A stretch of DNA of 34,400 nucleotides from Candidatus Thioglobus sp. (GTDB lineage: Bacteria; Pseudomonadota; Gammaproteobacteria; PS1; Pseudothioglobaceae), in contig DTUI01000072.1 in NCBI GenBank assembly GCA_012964205.1, forward strand, positions 1 through 34,400, written 5' to 3'. Below the pieces are notes generated by a model. The model had not been told where the DNA came from. It saw nothing but the letters and a program-made list of their open reading frames with translations, and ran no database searches. A program made the position numbers and the translations under genes. This document shows, one piece after another, positions 1 to 7,957 of the stretch (position 1 is the stretch's first letter; each line of letters starts with the position of its first letter).

Positions 1-76
1 TGGTGCCGAAGACCGGACTCGAACTGGTGACCTACTGATTACAAATCAGTTGCACTACCAACTGTGCTACTTCGGC
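1..76 (-). tRNA. tRNA-Thr (anticodon TGT)
   Basis: The minus strand folds into a complete 76-nt cloverleaf. The acceptor stem is GCCGAAG paired with CTTCGGC, followed by discriminator A and an encoded CCA (window bases 1-3). The anticodon stem is ACTGA/TCAGT around the loop TTTGTAA, giving anticodon TGT, which reads ACA threonine codons. The T arm holds the usual GTTCGAGTC element. The whole sequence closely resembles E. coli tRNA-Thr(UGU). Its 3' end is the first base of the window, so any downstream tRNA or tufB-type cluster is out of view. Confidence 0.97.
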
Positions 77-86
77 ATTAGCGCAA

Positions 87-95
87 ATTATACCA
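87..95 (-). promoter_or_regulatory. Extended -10 promoter of tRNA-Thr
   Basis: On the minus strand TGGTATAAT lies about 11 bases upstream of the first tRNA base. It is a perfect TATAAT preceded by the TGn extension, which fits a sigma-70 extended -10 promoter starting a few bases before the tRNA. No good -35 hexamer is seen at the expected distance, as is common for extended -10 promoters. Confidence 0.6.
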
Positions 96-154
96 AAAAA
101 TTATGGATATTATTTAATAATAACAGTTGATTTTATAACTTTTTATTGGCCAAA

Positions 155-182
155 AAAAATGCCTCTATAAAGAGGCATTTTT
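155..182 (-). terminator. Terminator after ccoP
   Basis: A 12-bp perfect inverted repeat (arms 155-166 and 171-182, core GCCTCT/AGAGGC, loop ATAA) is flanked by a run of A on one side and of T on the other. It can therefore act as an intrinsic terminator in either direction. It lies just beyond the ccoP stop and most simply ends the ccoNOQP transcript. It also separates that operon from the tRNA gene. Confidence 0.85.
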
Positions 183-202
183 AACTTTAAAACAATTTCA
201 GT

Positions 203-1369
203 TTAGAATCTTGGGCCTGCAGTTACAGCTACTGAAGCTTGCCTTAATGCATTGACTGCTTGAGTATTTGCTCTAGCTGCCAAGCTAGCATCCTTTGTCT
301 TTTTAGCTTCTTTAATCAACTTTCCTGTATCTCTCCAACCAGAATTTTGAGCTACGTTCTTTTTATAGTTTGCCTCAGCCGCTGCAATCACATCAGCGAA
401 TGAATCGCTTTTTGCAATCACTGGTGCGTACTTAGCATCTTTTGATACTGCTACTTTTTTAGGTGCTGGCTTAACTGGATCTCCGCCACCTAATTGGTGT
501 ACATAAATTACAAGCTTCTTAAGCTGTACTGCATCGATCACGTTTGAATGACCAAAAGCCGGCATTATTGCATTTTGAGTTTGCGCATCTACTGGGTTGT
601 TTACACCATGCAGAATAGTACGAACCACTGAAGCATGCTGATCTTCTGCCTTAAAGCGATAAATACCATCACTTAAATTGGCAGAGCCAAGCATTTGATT
701 ACCCTTCAATGTTGGACCGTGACAACCGATACATCCTTTAGAAAAGTATAATGCCTTTGAAGCTGGGTTAGGGTTACCTTGCGCACCTTTACCTGTTTCA
801 ATTAAGAAGGTTGCAAGCTCAGCCGCTTGTGCGTCAGTAATACCGAGCATACGAGCAGGCATATTACCTTTACGACCGTTTTTAATAGTTTGCTCAATTT
901 TAGCTAATGAACCACCATATAACCAATCATCGTCAGCTAACACTGGGAAGCCGTCATTACCTTGTCCACCTGCACCATGACATGCAGCACAGTTGTCACC
1001 AAATAGGGTTTTAGCTGTTTTAATCGAATAGGTTCTTAATTCATCATCACGAACAATATCTTCCAATGAGCTGTCTGCAATTGCTTGTTCAGTAGCGGCA
1101 AACTTTCTTTCACGATATTCTTCAAGTTGTGCAACACTTTCCTTCATTTCAGTGATCTGAGTCCAGCCAGCTGAACCTTTATAGTGATCACCAAACCAAG
1201 GAATACTCGGATAGTAGAATGAATAAATAACAATCGCTACCAAGCCTACTAGCATAGACTGCATGTACCAACGTGGCGGTCGATTGTTTAACTCTCTTAG
1301 ATCCTGCTCATCATCCCAAAAGTGACCTGTATTGTTTTCACCTGGGAATGGATTTTTATGTTCGCTCAT
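203..1369 (-). CDS. ccoP: cbb3 cytochrome c oxidase subunit III, with unusual C-terminal tail
   Basis: Membrane-anchored diheme cytochrome c that passes electrons from soluble cytochromes to the CcoO/CcoN core of the cbb3 oxidase. The protein has 388 residues. Residues 34-55 form the single membrane helix. Two periplasmic cytochrome c domains follow, with heme motifs CAACH (127-131) and CIGCH (213-217); probable Met ligands are M170 and M269. It is the last gene of ccoNOQP. The odd part is the C-terminus. The second heme domain ends near residue 297, but the protein continues for about 90 more residues: a Pro/Lys/Ala linker (298-312), then a helical Ala/Lys-rich segment with the motif GWRDTGKLIK at 344-353. 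CcoP proteins usually stop near the end of the second heme domain. The tail resembles the SoxXA-binding protein SoxK from memory only; see the findings. The CcoP identity itself is very secure. Confidence 0.96.
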   Translation of the reverse strand: MSEHKNPFPGENNTGHFWDDEQDLRELNNRPPRWYMQSMLVGLVAIVIYSFYYPSIPWFGDHYKGSAGWTQITEMKESVAQLEEYRERKFAATEQAIADSSLEDIVRDDELRTYSIKTAKTLFGDNCAACHGAGGQGNDGFPVLADDDWLYGGSLAKIEQTIKNGRKGNMPARMLGITDAQAAELATFLIETGKGAQGNPNPASKALYFSKGCIGCHGPTLKGNQMLGSANLSDGIYRFKAEDQHASVVRTILHGVNNPVDAQTQNAIMPAFGHSNVIDAVQLKKLVIYVHQLGGGDPVKPAPKKVAVSKDAKYAPVIAKSDSFADVIAAAEANYKKNVAQNSGWRDTGKLIKEAKKTKDASLAARANTQAVNALRQASVAVTAGPRF

Positions 1370-1381
1370 TATCTTCTCCTC

Positions 1382-1528
1382 TTAACGTTCGTCATCATCA
1401 TTGACAAAATTTCGTAAGTCTTCAAATTGTTGCTTATTTTTTGGCCTATAGGCATAAAAATAAGCGCCTGCTAATAAAACAAATACGACGACTGCTGTTG
1501 CTGCACCAATTTTATCAACTAAAGTCAT
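1382..1528 (-). CDS. ccoQ: cbb3 oxidase small subunit CcoQ
   Basis: A 48-residue protein too short for most gene callers. It begins [14 protein letters not shown], has one membrane helix (about residues 8-27) and ends in a charged cytoplasmic tail with a cluster of Asp/Glu. CcoQ (FixQ) is a one-helix subunit that stabilises the association of CcoP with the CcoNO core. Position is decisive: it lies between ccoO and ccoP, and its ATG shares one base with the ccoO TAA stop (TAATG), so translation is probably coupled. The gap to ccoP is 12 bases. The size, single helix and slot in the operon fit CcoQ, even though the sequence is poorly conserved in this family. Confidence 0.92.
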   Translation of the reverse strand: MTLVDKIGAATAVVVFVLLAGAYFYAYRPKNKQQFEDLRNFVNDDDER

Positions 1529-2259
1529 TATTCGCGGTAAGTAACGCCGTTTTCAAATTTAATCATTGTGCCTAATGTTTGTAAATAAGCAACCATCGCA
1601 TCCATTTCAGTTTTGCCTGCAACTGCTTTTTCAGCACTTGCAATATCTGCATCTGTATATGGCACACCCACTTTTCTTAGTCCGCTCATGTGTGTGGCAA
1701 TTTCTTCACCATCAACCATTGCATTTTCTAAGAATTTATACTTAGGCATTACTGACTCTGGCACTAATGCTTGTGGATGACGCAAATGCAAGATATGCCA
1801 CTCATCTGAATATTTACCACCAACACGCGCTAGATCAGGGCCTGTTCTTTTAGAGCCCCACTGGAACGGATGATCATATACTGATTCCACTGCTAGAGAG
1901 AAGTGGCCATAACGCTCTTTCTCATCTCTGAATGGACGAATCATTTGTGAATGACACAAGTAACAACCTTCACGTTGATAGATGTCACGTCCTGCTACCT
2001 CTAAAGGTGTATTAGGGCGAACACCATCGCCAGCTTTCCAATCAGACAAAGACTGATCTTCAGCACGCTGCCAAAGCAAGCTTTGTGTACTGCCATCTGC
2101 TAGCGTCACTTCATCTTTAATTGTTTCAGGATTTGTGAACAAAGGCACAATTTGTACAATACCGGCTAATGACACAGCTAGCGCCATAAACAAGTACATT
2201 GCAAAAATGTTCTTTTCTAGTTTAGTTTGTAAGCTCTCTTTTCCATTATTATTTGCCAT
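1528..2259 (-). CDS. ccoO: cbb3 oxidase subunit II (monoheme cytochrome c)
   Basis: Membrane-anchored monoheme cytochrome c of the cbb3 oxidase, which relays electrons from CcoP to the low-spin heme b in CcoN. It has 243 residues. A membrane helix lies at about 17-41, with the heme motif CYLCH at 99-103 followed by [10 protein letters not shown], the family signature. MPKYKF near residues 167-172 likely supplies the Met ligand. The gene is 11 bases after ccoN and overlaps ccoQ by one base. Compared with typical CcoO, where the membrane helix is followed quickly by the stretch leading to TPLELAGRDIY, there appears to be an extra acidic/Trp-containing segment of about 30 residues at roughly 47-79. 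Confidence 0.96.
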   Translation of the reverse strand: MANNNGKESLQTKLEKNIFAMYLFMALAVSLAGIVQIVPLFTNPETIKDEVTLADGSTQSLLWQRAEDQSLSDWKAGDGVRPNTPLEVAGRDIYQREGCYLCHSQMIRPFRDEKERYGHFSLAVESVYDHPFQWGSKRTGPDLARVGGKYSDEWHILHLRHPQALVPESVMPKYKFLENAMVDGEEIATHMSGLRKVGVPYTDADIASAEKAVAGKTEMDAMVAYLQTLGTMIKFENGVTYRE

Positions 2260-2270
2260 GATGATCTCCC

Positions 2271-3689
2271 TTATGCGTTGGCTGTTTGCACAGATTCCGA
2301 TCTACGGATCGTACTAACAATATTGATTAACATAATGATTGCACCAATAAGCACTAGCACACCTCCCGTTGCTCTCATTACATAATAAGGGTGCATCGCA
2401 GATACCGACTCAGCAAATGTGTATGCTAATGTACCGTACTCATCGTACGCTCTCCACATCAAACCTTGCATGATGCCAGATACCCACATTGCAACAATGT
2501 ATGTCACTGTACCAATGGTGTGCACCCAGAAGTGAGTAGCCATTAATTTTTGATTCATTCTTACGTTGTAGATTCTTTCAATCATGTGATACATTGCACC
2601 TGCGGCAACCATAATGTTCCAGCCTAATGCACCTGCATGTACGTGACCAATAGTCCAGTCCGTGTAATGCGATAATGCATTTACGTTTTTAGCGGCCATT
2701 ACTGGACCTTCAAAAGTAGCCATTGCATAGAATGCTAACGACATAATTAAGAAACGTAAGATGTAGTCTTCACGTAAACGATCCCATGCACCTGATAGGG
2801 TCAAGATTCCGTTTAGCGCACCACCCCATGATGGGATGATCATTGCAAGAGAAATTGTTGCACCTAATGAGCCCGCCCAATCTGGCAATGCTGTGTATTG
2901 TAGGTGATGAGCACCTAACCATACATAACCAAACATCAATGCCCAGAAATGGATCACAGATAGACGGTATGAATATACTGGTCGCTCTGCTTGCTTAGGA
3001 ACAAAGTAGTACATCATTCCCAAGAAGCCTGCTGTTAAGAAAAATCCAACGGCGTTATGACCCCACCACCACTGAATCATTGCATCTTGCACGCCAGAGA
3101 AAATAGAATAAGATTTAAACCAATCTACTGGAATAGACAGATTGTTAACTACGTGAAGATAAGTTACCATCACCATCATGCCCATAAAGAACCAGTTCGC
3201 TACATAAACATGCGGCACCTTGTTGCGATCACGGACGTGAATTGTCATAACAAAATTGTATAAATATGACGCCCAAGATAAGGTAATTAGGATGTCAATT
3301 GGCCATTCTAATTCTGCATATTCTTTAGACTGAGTTAACCCTAAAGGCAGTGTTATCACAGCAAGAAGGATCACTGTATTCCATGACCAGAAAGTAAACC
3401 AAGCCATCTTATTAGACCAAAGGCGTACCTGATTAGTTCGCTGTACAATGTAGAAAGCTGTTGCCATTAGTGCCGATCCACCAAAAGCGAAAATTACCGC
3501 ATTAGTATGAAGCGGTCTAAGACGACCAAATTGGAAGTAAGGAAGGTCTGTACCCAGATCGTTTAAGAATGGGAAGGCCAACTCGGAAGCGATGTATACG
3601 CCTAGCAGTGTACCAACCACTAAGTAAACTGATGCCATAATGGTAAACCACTTGACAACGCCTAAGTCATACTTTTCTGTTAAATTCAT
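2271..3689 (-). CDS. ccoN: cbb3 oxidase catalytic subunit I
   Basis: Catalytic subunit of the cbb3 (C-family) heme-copper oxidase. It reduces O2 to water at a heme b3/CuB centre and pumps protons across the inner membrane. It has 472 residues and about 12 membrane helices. CuB ligands are H211, H261 and H262, and the cross-linked tyrosine of the C family is Y255 (GYVWLGAHH). Heme ligands H349 and H351 lie in GHVHAGALG, and H61 fits the low-spin heme. All but H61 keep a constant +4 offset from my recollection of Pseudomonas stutzeri numbering. It is first in the ccoNOQP operon and has an FNR-type site upstream. Cbb3 enzymes have very high oxygen affinity, so this one probably serves at low oxygen. 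Confidence 0.97.
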   Translation of the reverse strand: MNLTEKYDLGVVKWFTIMASVYLVVGTLLGVYIASELAFPFLNDLGTDLPYFQFGRLRPLHTNAVIFAFGGSALMATAFYIVQRTNQVRLWSNKMAWFTFWSWNTVILLAVITLPLGLTQSKEYAELEWPIDILITLSWASYLYNFVMTIHVRDRNKVPHVYVANWFFMGMMVMVTYLHVVNNLSIPVDWFKSYSIFSGVQDAMIQWWWGHNAVGFFLTAGFLGMMYYFVPKQAERPVYSYRLSVIHFWALMFGYVWLGAHHLQYTALPDWAGSLGATISLAMIIPSWGGALNGILTLSGAWDRLREDYILRFLIMSLAFYAMATFEGPVMAAKNVNALSHYTDWTIGHVHAGALGWNIMVAAGAMYHMIERIYNVRMNQKLMATHFWVHTIGTVTYIVAMWVSGIMQGLMWRAYDEYGTLAYTFAESVSAMHPYYVMRATGGVLVLIGAIIMLINIVSTIRRSESVQTANA

Positions 3690-3777
3690 GAATAATCCTC
3701 TTTGTTTTTTTTGTTTTATTTAAATCTTTAGGTAATATAGGCTACTAATAATCAAACGCCTTCCTGCACCGTTTAAT

Positions 3778-3783
3778 ATGATA
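3778..3783 (-). promoter_or_regulatory. Probable -10 of the ccoNOQP promoter
   Basis: On the minus strand TATCAT lies about 90 bases upstream of the ccoN ATG. It predicts a transcript start near 3771. That puts the centre of the FNR-type palindrome (3812.5) about 41.5 bases upstream of the start, the standard spacing of class II FNR-activated promoters. No -35 hexamer is needed in such promoters and none is evident. The agreement of the two elements supports both. Confidence 0.6.
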
Positions 3784-3805
3784 CCGTTATTCAAGTCGGC
3801 ATTTA

Positions 3806-3819
3806 TTGATATAAATCAA
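3806..3819 (-). promoter_or_regulatory. FNR/ANR box upstream of ccoN
   Basis: TTGATATAAATCAA matches the FNR/ANR consensus TTGAT-N4-ATCAA at all ten specified positions. It lies 117-130 bases upstream of ccoN, in the only intergenic gap of the region. FNR-family regulators sense oxygen through a 4Fe-4S cluster and commonly activate cco operons when oxygen falls. The regulator gene is not in the window. Confidence 0.85.
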
Positions 3820-3867
3820 TTTTTATGGGTTTTTTAAATTATTTTAGAAAAAACACTAAAGTAATAA

Positions 3868-4563
3868 TTACGATGGACGTTTTAACAATAACCTAAGACT
3901 AATTATAAATAAAGCTAATGCCATTAAAAACCATTGCAACGCATAACCTAAATGCTTATCAACACTGCCATAAAAAGGCTTCCATTGTCTAAAAAAACCA
4001 TCTCTCTGTGTTTTTTTAAGTCGTCCAATTATGGGTATTAAATCTAATTTTGACTGACTCGAGAGTTGCCCTATATTGAGCGATTGAATAAGCATTGGGA
4101 ATTTTTTAGTTGTTTTTTCTTTGCTTAATTCAGGCCTCTGGACTGGCTTTATAAGTGACACCTCGATGGTTCTTTGCTGATCATCAATAGTAATATCAGC
4201 AATCCTATCGCGCCTGCCATTCCATGGAATAAAGCCACGATTAATAAGAATCGATTGACGATCGTTCATAATAAACGGTGTCATGACATAATATCCAGCA
4301 TTCGAATTAACAATTTGATTGTCATAAATAAACTGAAGATCAGCTGCATAATGGCCACTTACAAGCACATTGTAATGCTCTTTTTTGATTAACTCTAACG
4401 GGTTGGAAATCAACTTAGGCTTTGAACTTTGAGCTTCAAAAATTTGCCGCTCAATATCACGCTTTTCGTCAGCACGATCAAGCTGCCAAAAGCCTAGCGA
4501 CACCAGGAAGTAAATAACAACAACTATTAACGCCCCAGGAATAGAGACGATTTTTCTAATCAC
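3868..4563 (-). CDS. SURF1-family oxidase assembly protein
   Basis: SURF1 (Shy1) family inner-membrane protein that helps place heme a in subunit I of aa3-type oxidases. The 231-residue protein has the family's two-helix layout: a helix at about 8-25 followed by GFWQLDRADEKR (24-35), a periplasmic domain with the family motif NRGFIPW, and a C-terminal helix at about 205-227. The start is GTG, and GTGA overlaps the stop of the DUF2909 gene by 4 bases, so the two are translationally coupled. It is the last gene of the caa3 oxidase operon and directly precedes the ccoN promoter region. No clear terminator is seen between the two operons, so some read-through into ccoN is possible. Confidence 0.9.
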   Translation of the reverse strand: MIRKIVSIPGALIVVVIYFLVSLGFWQLDRADEKRDIERQIFEAQSSKPKLISNPLELIKKEHYNVLVSGHYAADLQFIYDNQIVNSNAGYYVMTPFIMNDRQSILINRGFIPWNGRRDRIADITIDDQQRTIEVSLIKPVQRPELSKEKTTKKFPMLIQSLNIGQLSSQSKLDLIPIIGRLKKTQRDGFFRQWKPFYGSVDKHLGYALQWFLMALALFIISLRLLLKRPS

Positions 4564-4787
4564 TTGTCGATGGTACCGTCCATAATTACAACATTAGGCT
4601 CAATCCACCCCATGTAGCCTGATAGCATTAACAAGCCAAATAAGAATAAAGATAGCGCAACTCGCACCACCAATGAGCGGAACATTTTATCTGATCCAGC
4701 TGAGCCACCACGCGTTAGACCAATCAGCCCCGATCCTAGCGCCAATAAGATGGCAACAATAATAACTATAATAATTAAGCTTGACAT
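4560..4787 (-). CDS. DUF2909 twin-helix membrane protein
   Basis: A 75-residue inner-membrane protein with two helices (about 3-25 and 40-60) joined by a short Gly/Ser-rich, basic loop, and a short tail. The pattern and the position between ctaE and the SURF1 gene match the DUF2909 family of cytochrome oxidase operons in beta- and gammaproteobacteria. Its biochemical role is not known; assembly or stability of the aa3 oxidase is the natural guess. It overlaps the SURF1 gene by 4 bases and starts 20 bases after ctaE, with AGGAG just before its ATG. Confidence 0.85.
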   Translation of the reverse strand: MSSLIIIVIIVAILLALGSGLIGLTRGGSAGSDKMFRSLVVRVALSLFLFGLLMLSGYMGWIEPNVVIMDGTIDK

Positions 4788-4807
4788 ATTATCTCCTTAT
4801 ATAAAAT

Positions 4808-5692
4808 TTAGACCCAGTAAACGAATACAAACAATCCCAACCAAACTACGTCAACGAAATGCCAGTACCATGCCACCCCTTCAAAAGCAAAGTGGTTATC
4901 CGAACTAAAATGACCTTTTTGCACTCTAAACAGAATCACCGTTAACATTATCACACCTAGTGAAACATGAAAACCATGGAATCCTGTCAACATATAGAAT
5001 GTAGAGCCGTAAATACCCGAAGTAAGCTTTAATCCAGTTGCATATGCATGCCCATATTCGACCACCTGAAATCCTAAAAAAGCCACTCCCAGTGCAATGG
5101 TTGCAATTAACCAACCAACAACATGATTGCGGTTATCAGTTCTTAATGCATGGTGTGCAAATGTCAAGGTAACGCCAGAAAGCAATAATAGTATTGTATT
5201 TAAGGCTGGCAATCCTGTGGCAGCAACCAATTCTGTTGGAATTGAAATTGCTGTTCCAGATTGCAATACAGTGCCCGGTGTTGAAAAGGCGATTTGCTGC
5301 CAGCTTGCGCTAAACCCATTCCATAACTCGGGAGTGAATACGTTATTGTCGGCACCACCAAGCCATGGCACACTTAAGGTTCTGGCGTAAAAAAGCGCGC
5401 CAAAAAAGGCGGCAAAAAACATAACTTCTGAAAAGATAAACCAACTCATTCCCCAACGGAAAGAGCGATCAACTTGCGCATTGTATTTACCGTTCACACT
5501 TTCATTAACAACTTGACCAAGCCAACCAAACAACATAAATACCGTAATAGCAAAACCCAATACCATAACCGATGACCCCCAGCTAACACCATGCATTTGA
5601 TTAGCAAAGCCGACTAGCAATGTTGTAATACCAATAGAGCCAATAATTGGCCAATAAGTTCCCTCTGGAATATAGTATTGTTTTTCGCTCAT
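4808..5692 (-). CDS. ctaE: Cytochrome c oxidase subunit III
   Basis: Integral membrane subunit III of the aa3/caa3 oxidase, which stabilises subunit I and helps sustain proton uptake. It has 294 residues with seven predicted helices. Recognisable family stretches are the FRWGMSWFIFSEVMFF region with the conserved helix-III Glu, GFHGFHVSLG near residue 240, and the C-terminal WHFVDVVWLGLFVFVYW. There is a loop of about 60 residues after helix III, as in other proteobacterial subunit III proteins. It follows ctaG by 17 bases in the operon. Confidence 0.95.
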   Translation of the reverse strand: MSEKQYYIPEGTYWPIIGSIGITTLLVGFANQMHGVSWGSSVMVLGFAITVFMLFGWLGQVVNESVNGKYNAQVDRSFRWGMSWFIFSEVMFFAAFFGALFYARTLSVPWLGGADNNVFTPELWNGFSASWQQIAFSTPGTVLQSGTAISIPTELVAATGLPALNTILLLLSGVTLTFAHHALRTDNRNHVVGWLIATIALGVAFLGFQVVEYGHAYATGLKLTSGIYGSTFYMLTGFHGFHVSLGVIMLTVILFRVQKGHFSSDNHFAFEGVAWYWHFVDVVWLGLFVFVYWV

Positions 5693-5709
5693 TTCCCCTT
5701 CCTTATTGT

Positions 5710-6249
5710 TTAATTTTCAAGTTTAAAAAAATTGTATGATAAGCTAATGTCTTGAATTCGCATATCTAACTCTGGCTCTACCACGAACCTTAATGTCATT
5801 TCAAGCTCCTCATGTGGCTTGAACACTTGCCTATTGAAACAAAAACATTCCAATTTCTTAAAGTGTAGTGCCGCATCAGTTGGCGCAACACTTGGTACCG
5901 CTTGACCAATAATAATTTGATCTGTATTGTTTTTAGCAATGTAACTGGTTGTGTAGAATTTTCCAGGAATGACTTCCATTGAATTAACCTTAGGCTTAAA
6001 TTGCAAAGGAAACCCTCCCATCGTCATTGCAAAAAAACTCACCTCAACCTTTCTATTTTCATTAACAACATATTGTTGTTCAGCATTAACCCGCCCAGTT
6101 GTTCCATTAAATCCTGTTATTTCACAAAATACATCATAAATTGGCGGCATGATAAACACAGCAAAAACAAACATAAAAATGGGTGCAGATATTAACTTAA
6201 CCCAAAATGATGTCTTAATCTTACGTTGTGGCCTCAACTCATTAGCCAT
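5710..6249 (-). CDS. ctaG: Cox11/CtaG copper chaperone for CuB
   Basis: Membrane-anchored copper chaperone that delivers copper to the CuB site of subunit I. It has 179 residues from the ATG at 6249. A membrane helix lies at about 16-37, followed by YDVFCEITGFNGTT and the copper-binding CFCF motif (C135, C137). A longer reading frame adds 12 residues (start at 6285), but those bases encode the membrane helix of the small protein just upstream in another frame. The MANELRPQ start fits the family better and overlaps that small gene by 8 bases, which suggests coupled translation. Confidence 0.93.
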   Translation of the reverse strand: MANELRPQRKIKTSFWVKLISAPIFMFVFAVFIMPPIYDVFCEITGFNGTTGRVNAEQQYVVNENRKVEVSFFAMTMGGFPLQFKPKVNSMEVIPGKFYTTSYIAKNNTDQIIIGQAVPSVAPTDAALHFKKLECFCFNRQVFKPHEELEMTLRFVVEPELDMRIQDISLSYNFFKLEN

Positions 6250-6340
6250 AAAAAACAATCGTTGCCACAAATACTGCAAATGCAATACTGCCAGTAATAA
6301 TCGTTGTAACTACAACCCCTTTATTTCTATCCTCACTCAT
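6242..6340 (-). CDS. 32-residue cytochrome oxidase small assembly-type protein
   Basis: A tiny reading frame between ctaD and ctaG. It begins [13 protein letters not shown] and continues as one hydrophobic helix (about 8-30), ending FYG. Its ATG overlaps the ctaD stop in an ATGA arrangement, and its end overlaps the ctaG start by 8 bases, so it is locked into the operon on both sides. Short single-helix proteins in this slot are annotated in other proteobacteria as cytochrome oxidase small assembly proteins. Expression is inferred from the overlaps and the sensible one-helix product, not shown. Confidence 0.75.
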   Translation of the reverse strand: MSEDRNKGVVVTTIITGSIAFAVFVATIVFYG

Positions 6341-7941
6341 GAATGCTGAGACTCCGATTCAATTAACTCTCTAGATGGTGGTGTATTAAAGCTGTGGTAT
6401 TGTGCTTTTGGCGCTAGTGTCCATTCTAGTCCTTTGGCACCTTCCCAAGGTCTTGCAGTTGCAGGTTTGCCGTTTCGAATACAGTCAAATACAATATAAG
6501 TAAATAAAATAAACGAAGCACCGAATGCAAAACCACCAATTGATGAAATAAAATTAAAATCAGCAAACTGCAATGAATAGTCTGGAATTCTTCTTGGCAT
6601 GCCAGCAAGACCTAAAAAGTGCTGAGGGAAAAATAAGACGTTCACTGAGATAACTGCCCACCAAAAATGAATCTTTGCTAAGCTTTCGTTGTACATTTTT
6701 CCAGTCCACTTCGGCAACCAATAAAAAGTTGCTGCAATAATTGACCACAGGGCGCCAGTCACCAATACATAATGAAAGTGTGCGACCACAAAATAAGTAT
6801 CATGATATTGAATATCTGCAGGCGCAATACCTAGCATTAATCCGGAAAATCCGCCAATCGTAAATAAGAATACAAATGAAATTGCCCACAACATTGGTGT
6901 TTCAAATGTCATTGAACCGCGCCACATAGTTGAAATCCAATTAAATACTTTCACACCTGTAGGTACAGCAATGAGCATGGTTGCGTACATGAAATATAGC
7001 TCCCCGGCAACCGGCATGCCGGTTAAGAACATATGGTGCGCCCACACAATATAAGACAAGAATGCAATGGATGCAGTTGCATATACCATGGATGAATACC
7101 CAAACAGAGGCTTACGAGAGAACGTTGGGATAATATGTGACACCACACCAAACGCTGGCAGAATCATAATATATACTTCTGGATGACCAAAAAACCAGAA
7201 GATATGCTGGAACATAACTGGATCACCACCACCTGTTGCATCGAAAAACGCAGTGCCGAAATTTCGATCAGTTAGCATCATAGTTACAGCACCTGCTAAA
7301 ACTGGCATTGCACCAATCAGTAAGAATGAAGTAATTAACCATGTCCATACAAACAAAGGCATATCCATTAATTTCATTGCTGGGGCACGCATATTAAGTA
7401 CAGTTGCAATAATATTAATCGCACCCATGATGGATGAAAATCCTAATAAATGAACTGCAAAAATAAAGAAATCAGTACTGTCTGGGGCAAAGGTAGTTGA
7501 CAAAGGTGCGTAAAACGTCCAGCCAAATGCCGGTGCACCACCTTCCATAAAGAACGTGCTTAATAACAGTCCGCCAGCAAATGGAAGAATCCAAAATGAC
7601 CAATTATTCATACGAGGCAATGCCATATCTGGAGCACCTACCATCATCGGAATTAACCAATTTCCCAACCCAACAAAAGCAGGCATAATGGCACCAAACA
7701 CCATAATAAGCCCGTGCATAGTGGTTAGCTGGTTAAAAAATTGTGGCTCCATTAATTGCAAACCTGGCTGTAAAAGCTCCATACGAATGCCCATTGCTAG
7801 CGCACCACCAATTAATAACATTGAAAATGCAAACCATAAGTAAAGCGTACCAATATCCTTGTGGTTAGTAGTTTTAACCCATCTCATCAGACCTTTTTCT
7901 GGACCATGATGAGTGTCGTGAGAAGCTGTTGCTGTTGTCAT
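6337..7941 (-). CDS. ctaD: Cytochrome c oxidase subunit I (aa3/caa3 type)
   Basis: Catalytic subunit of an A-family heme-copper oxidase, containing heme a, heme a3 and CuB. It has 534 residues and 12 helices. Family landmarks are TTNHKDIG near the N-terminus, [10 protein letters not shown] (low-spin heme His), [16 protein letters not shown] with the D-channel entry Asp, the [11 protein letters not shown] motif carrying the D-channel Glu and the CuB His / cross-linked Tyr, WAHHMF with the two other CuB His, and VVAHFHYVL with both heme ligands. It is 16 bases downstream of ctaC and overlaps the small protein gene by 4 bases. With the ctaC cytochrome c fusion the enzyme is best called caa3. Confidence 0.97.
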   Translation of the reverse strand: MTTATASHDTHHGPEKGLMRWVKTTNHKDIGTLYLWFAFSMLLIGGALAMGIRMELLQPGLQLMEPQFFNQLTTMHGLIMVFGAIMPAFVGLGNWLIPMMVGAPDMALPRMNNWSFWILPFAGGLLLSTFFMEGGAPAFGWTFYAPLSTTFAPDSTDFFIFAVHLLGFSSIMGAINIIATVLNMRAPAMKLMDMPLFVWTWLITSFLLIGAMPVLAGAVTMMLTDRNFGTAFFDATGGGDPVMFQHIFWFFGHPEVYIMILPAFGVVSHIIPTFSRKPLFGYSSMVYATASIAFLSYIVWAHHMFLTGMPVAGELYFMYATMLIAVPTGVKVFNWISTMWRGSMTFETPMLWAISFVFLFTIGGFSGLMLGIAPADIQYHDTYFVVAHFHYVLVTGALWSIIAATFYWLPKWTGKMYNESLAKIHFWWAVISVNVLFFPQHFLGLAGMPRRIPDYSLQFADFNFISSIGGFAFGASFILFTYIVFDCIRNGKPATARPWEGAKGLEWTLAPKAQYHSFNTPPSRELIESESQHS

Positions 7942-7957
7942 TGTATTTCTCCTTTAA

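Noticed and set aside
2135-3263. Plus-strand open frames inside ccoO and ccoN
   Set aside because: They are antisense shadows of strongly conserved oxidase genes, with compositions that reflect the reverse complement and no recognisable motif.
6250-6285. 12-codon N-terminal extension of CtaG
   Set aside because: The bases code for the helix of the 32-residue protein in another frame, and the internal ATG at 6249 gives the family's usual N-terminus.
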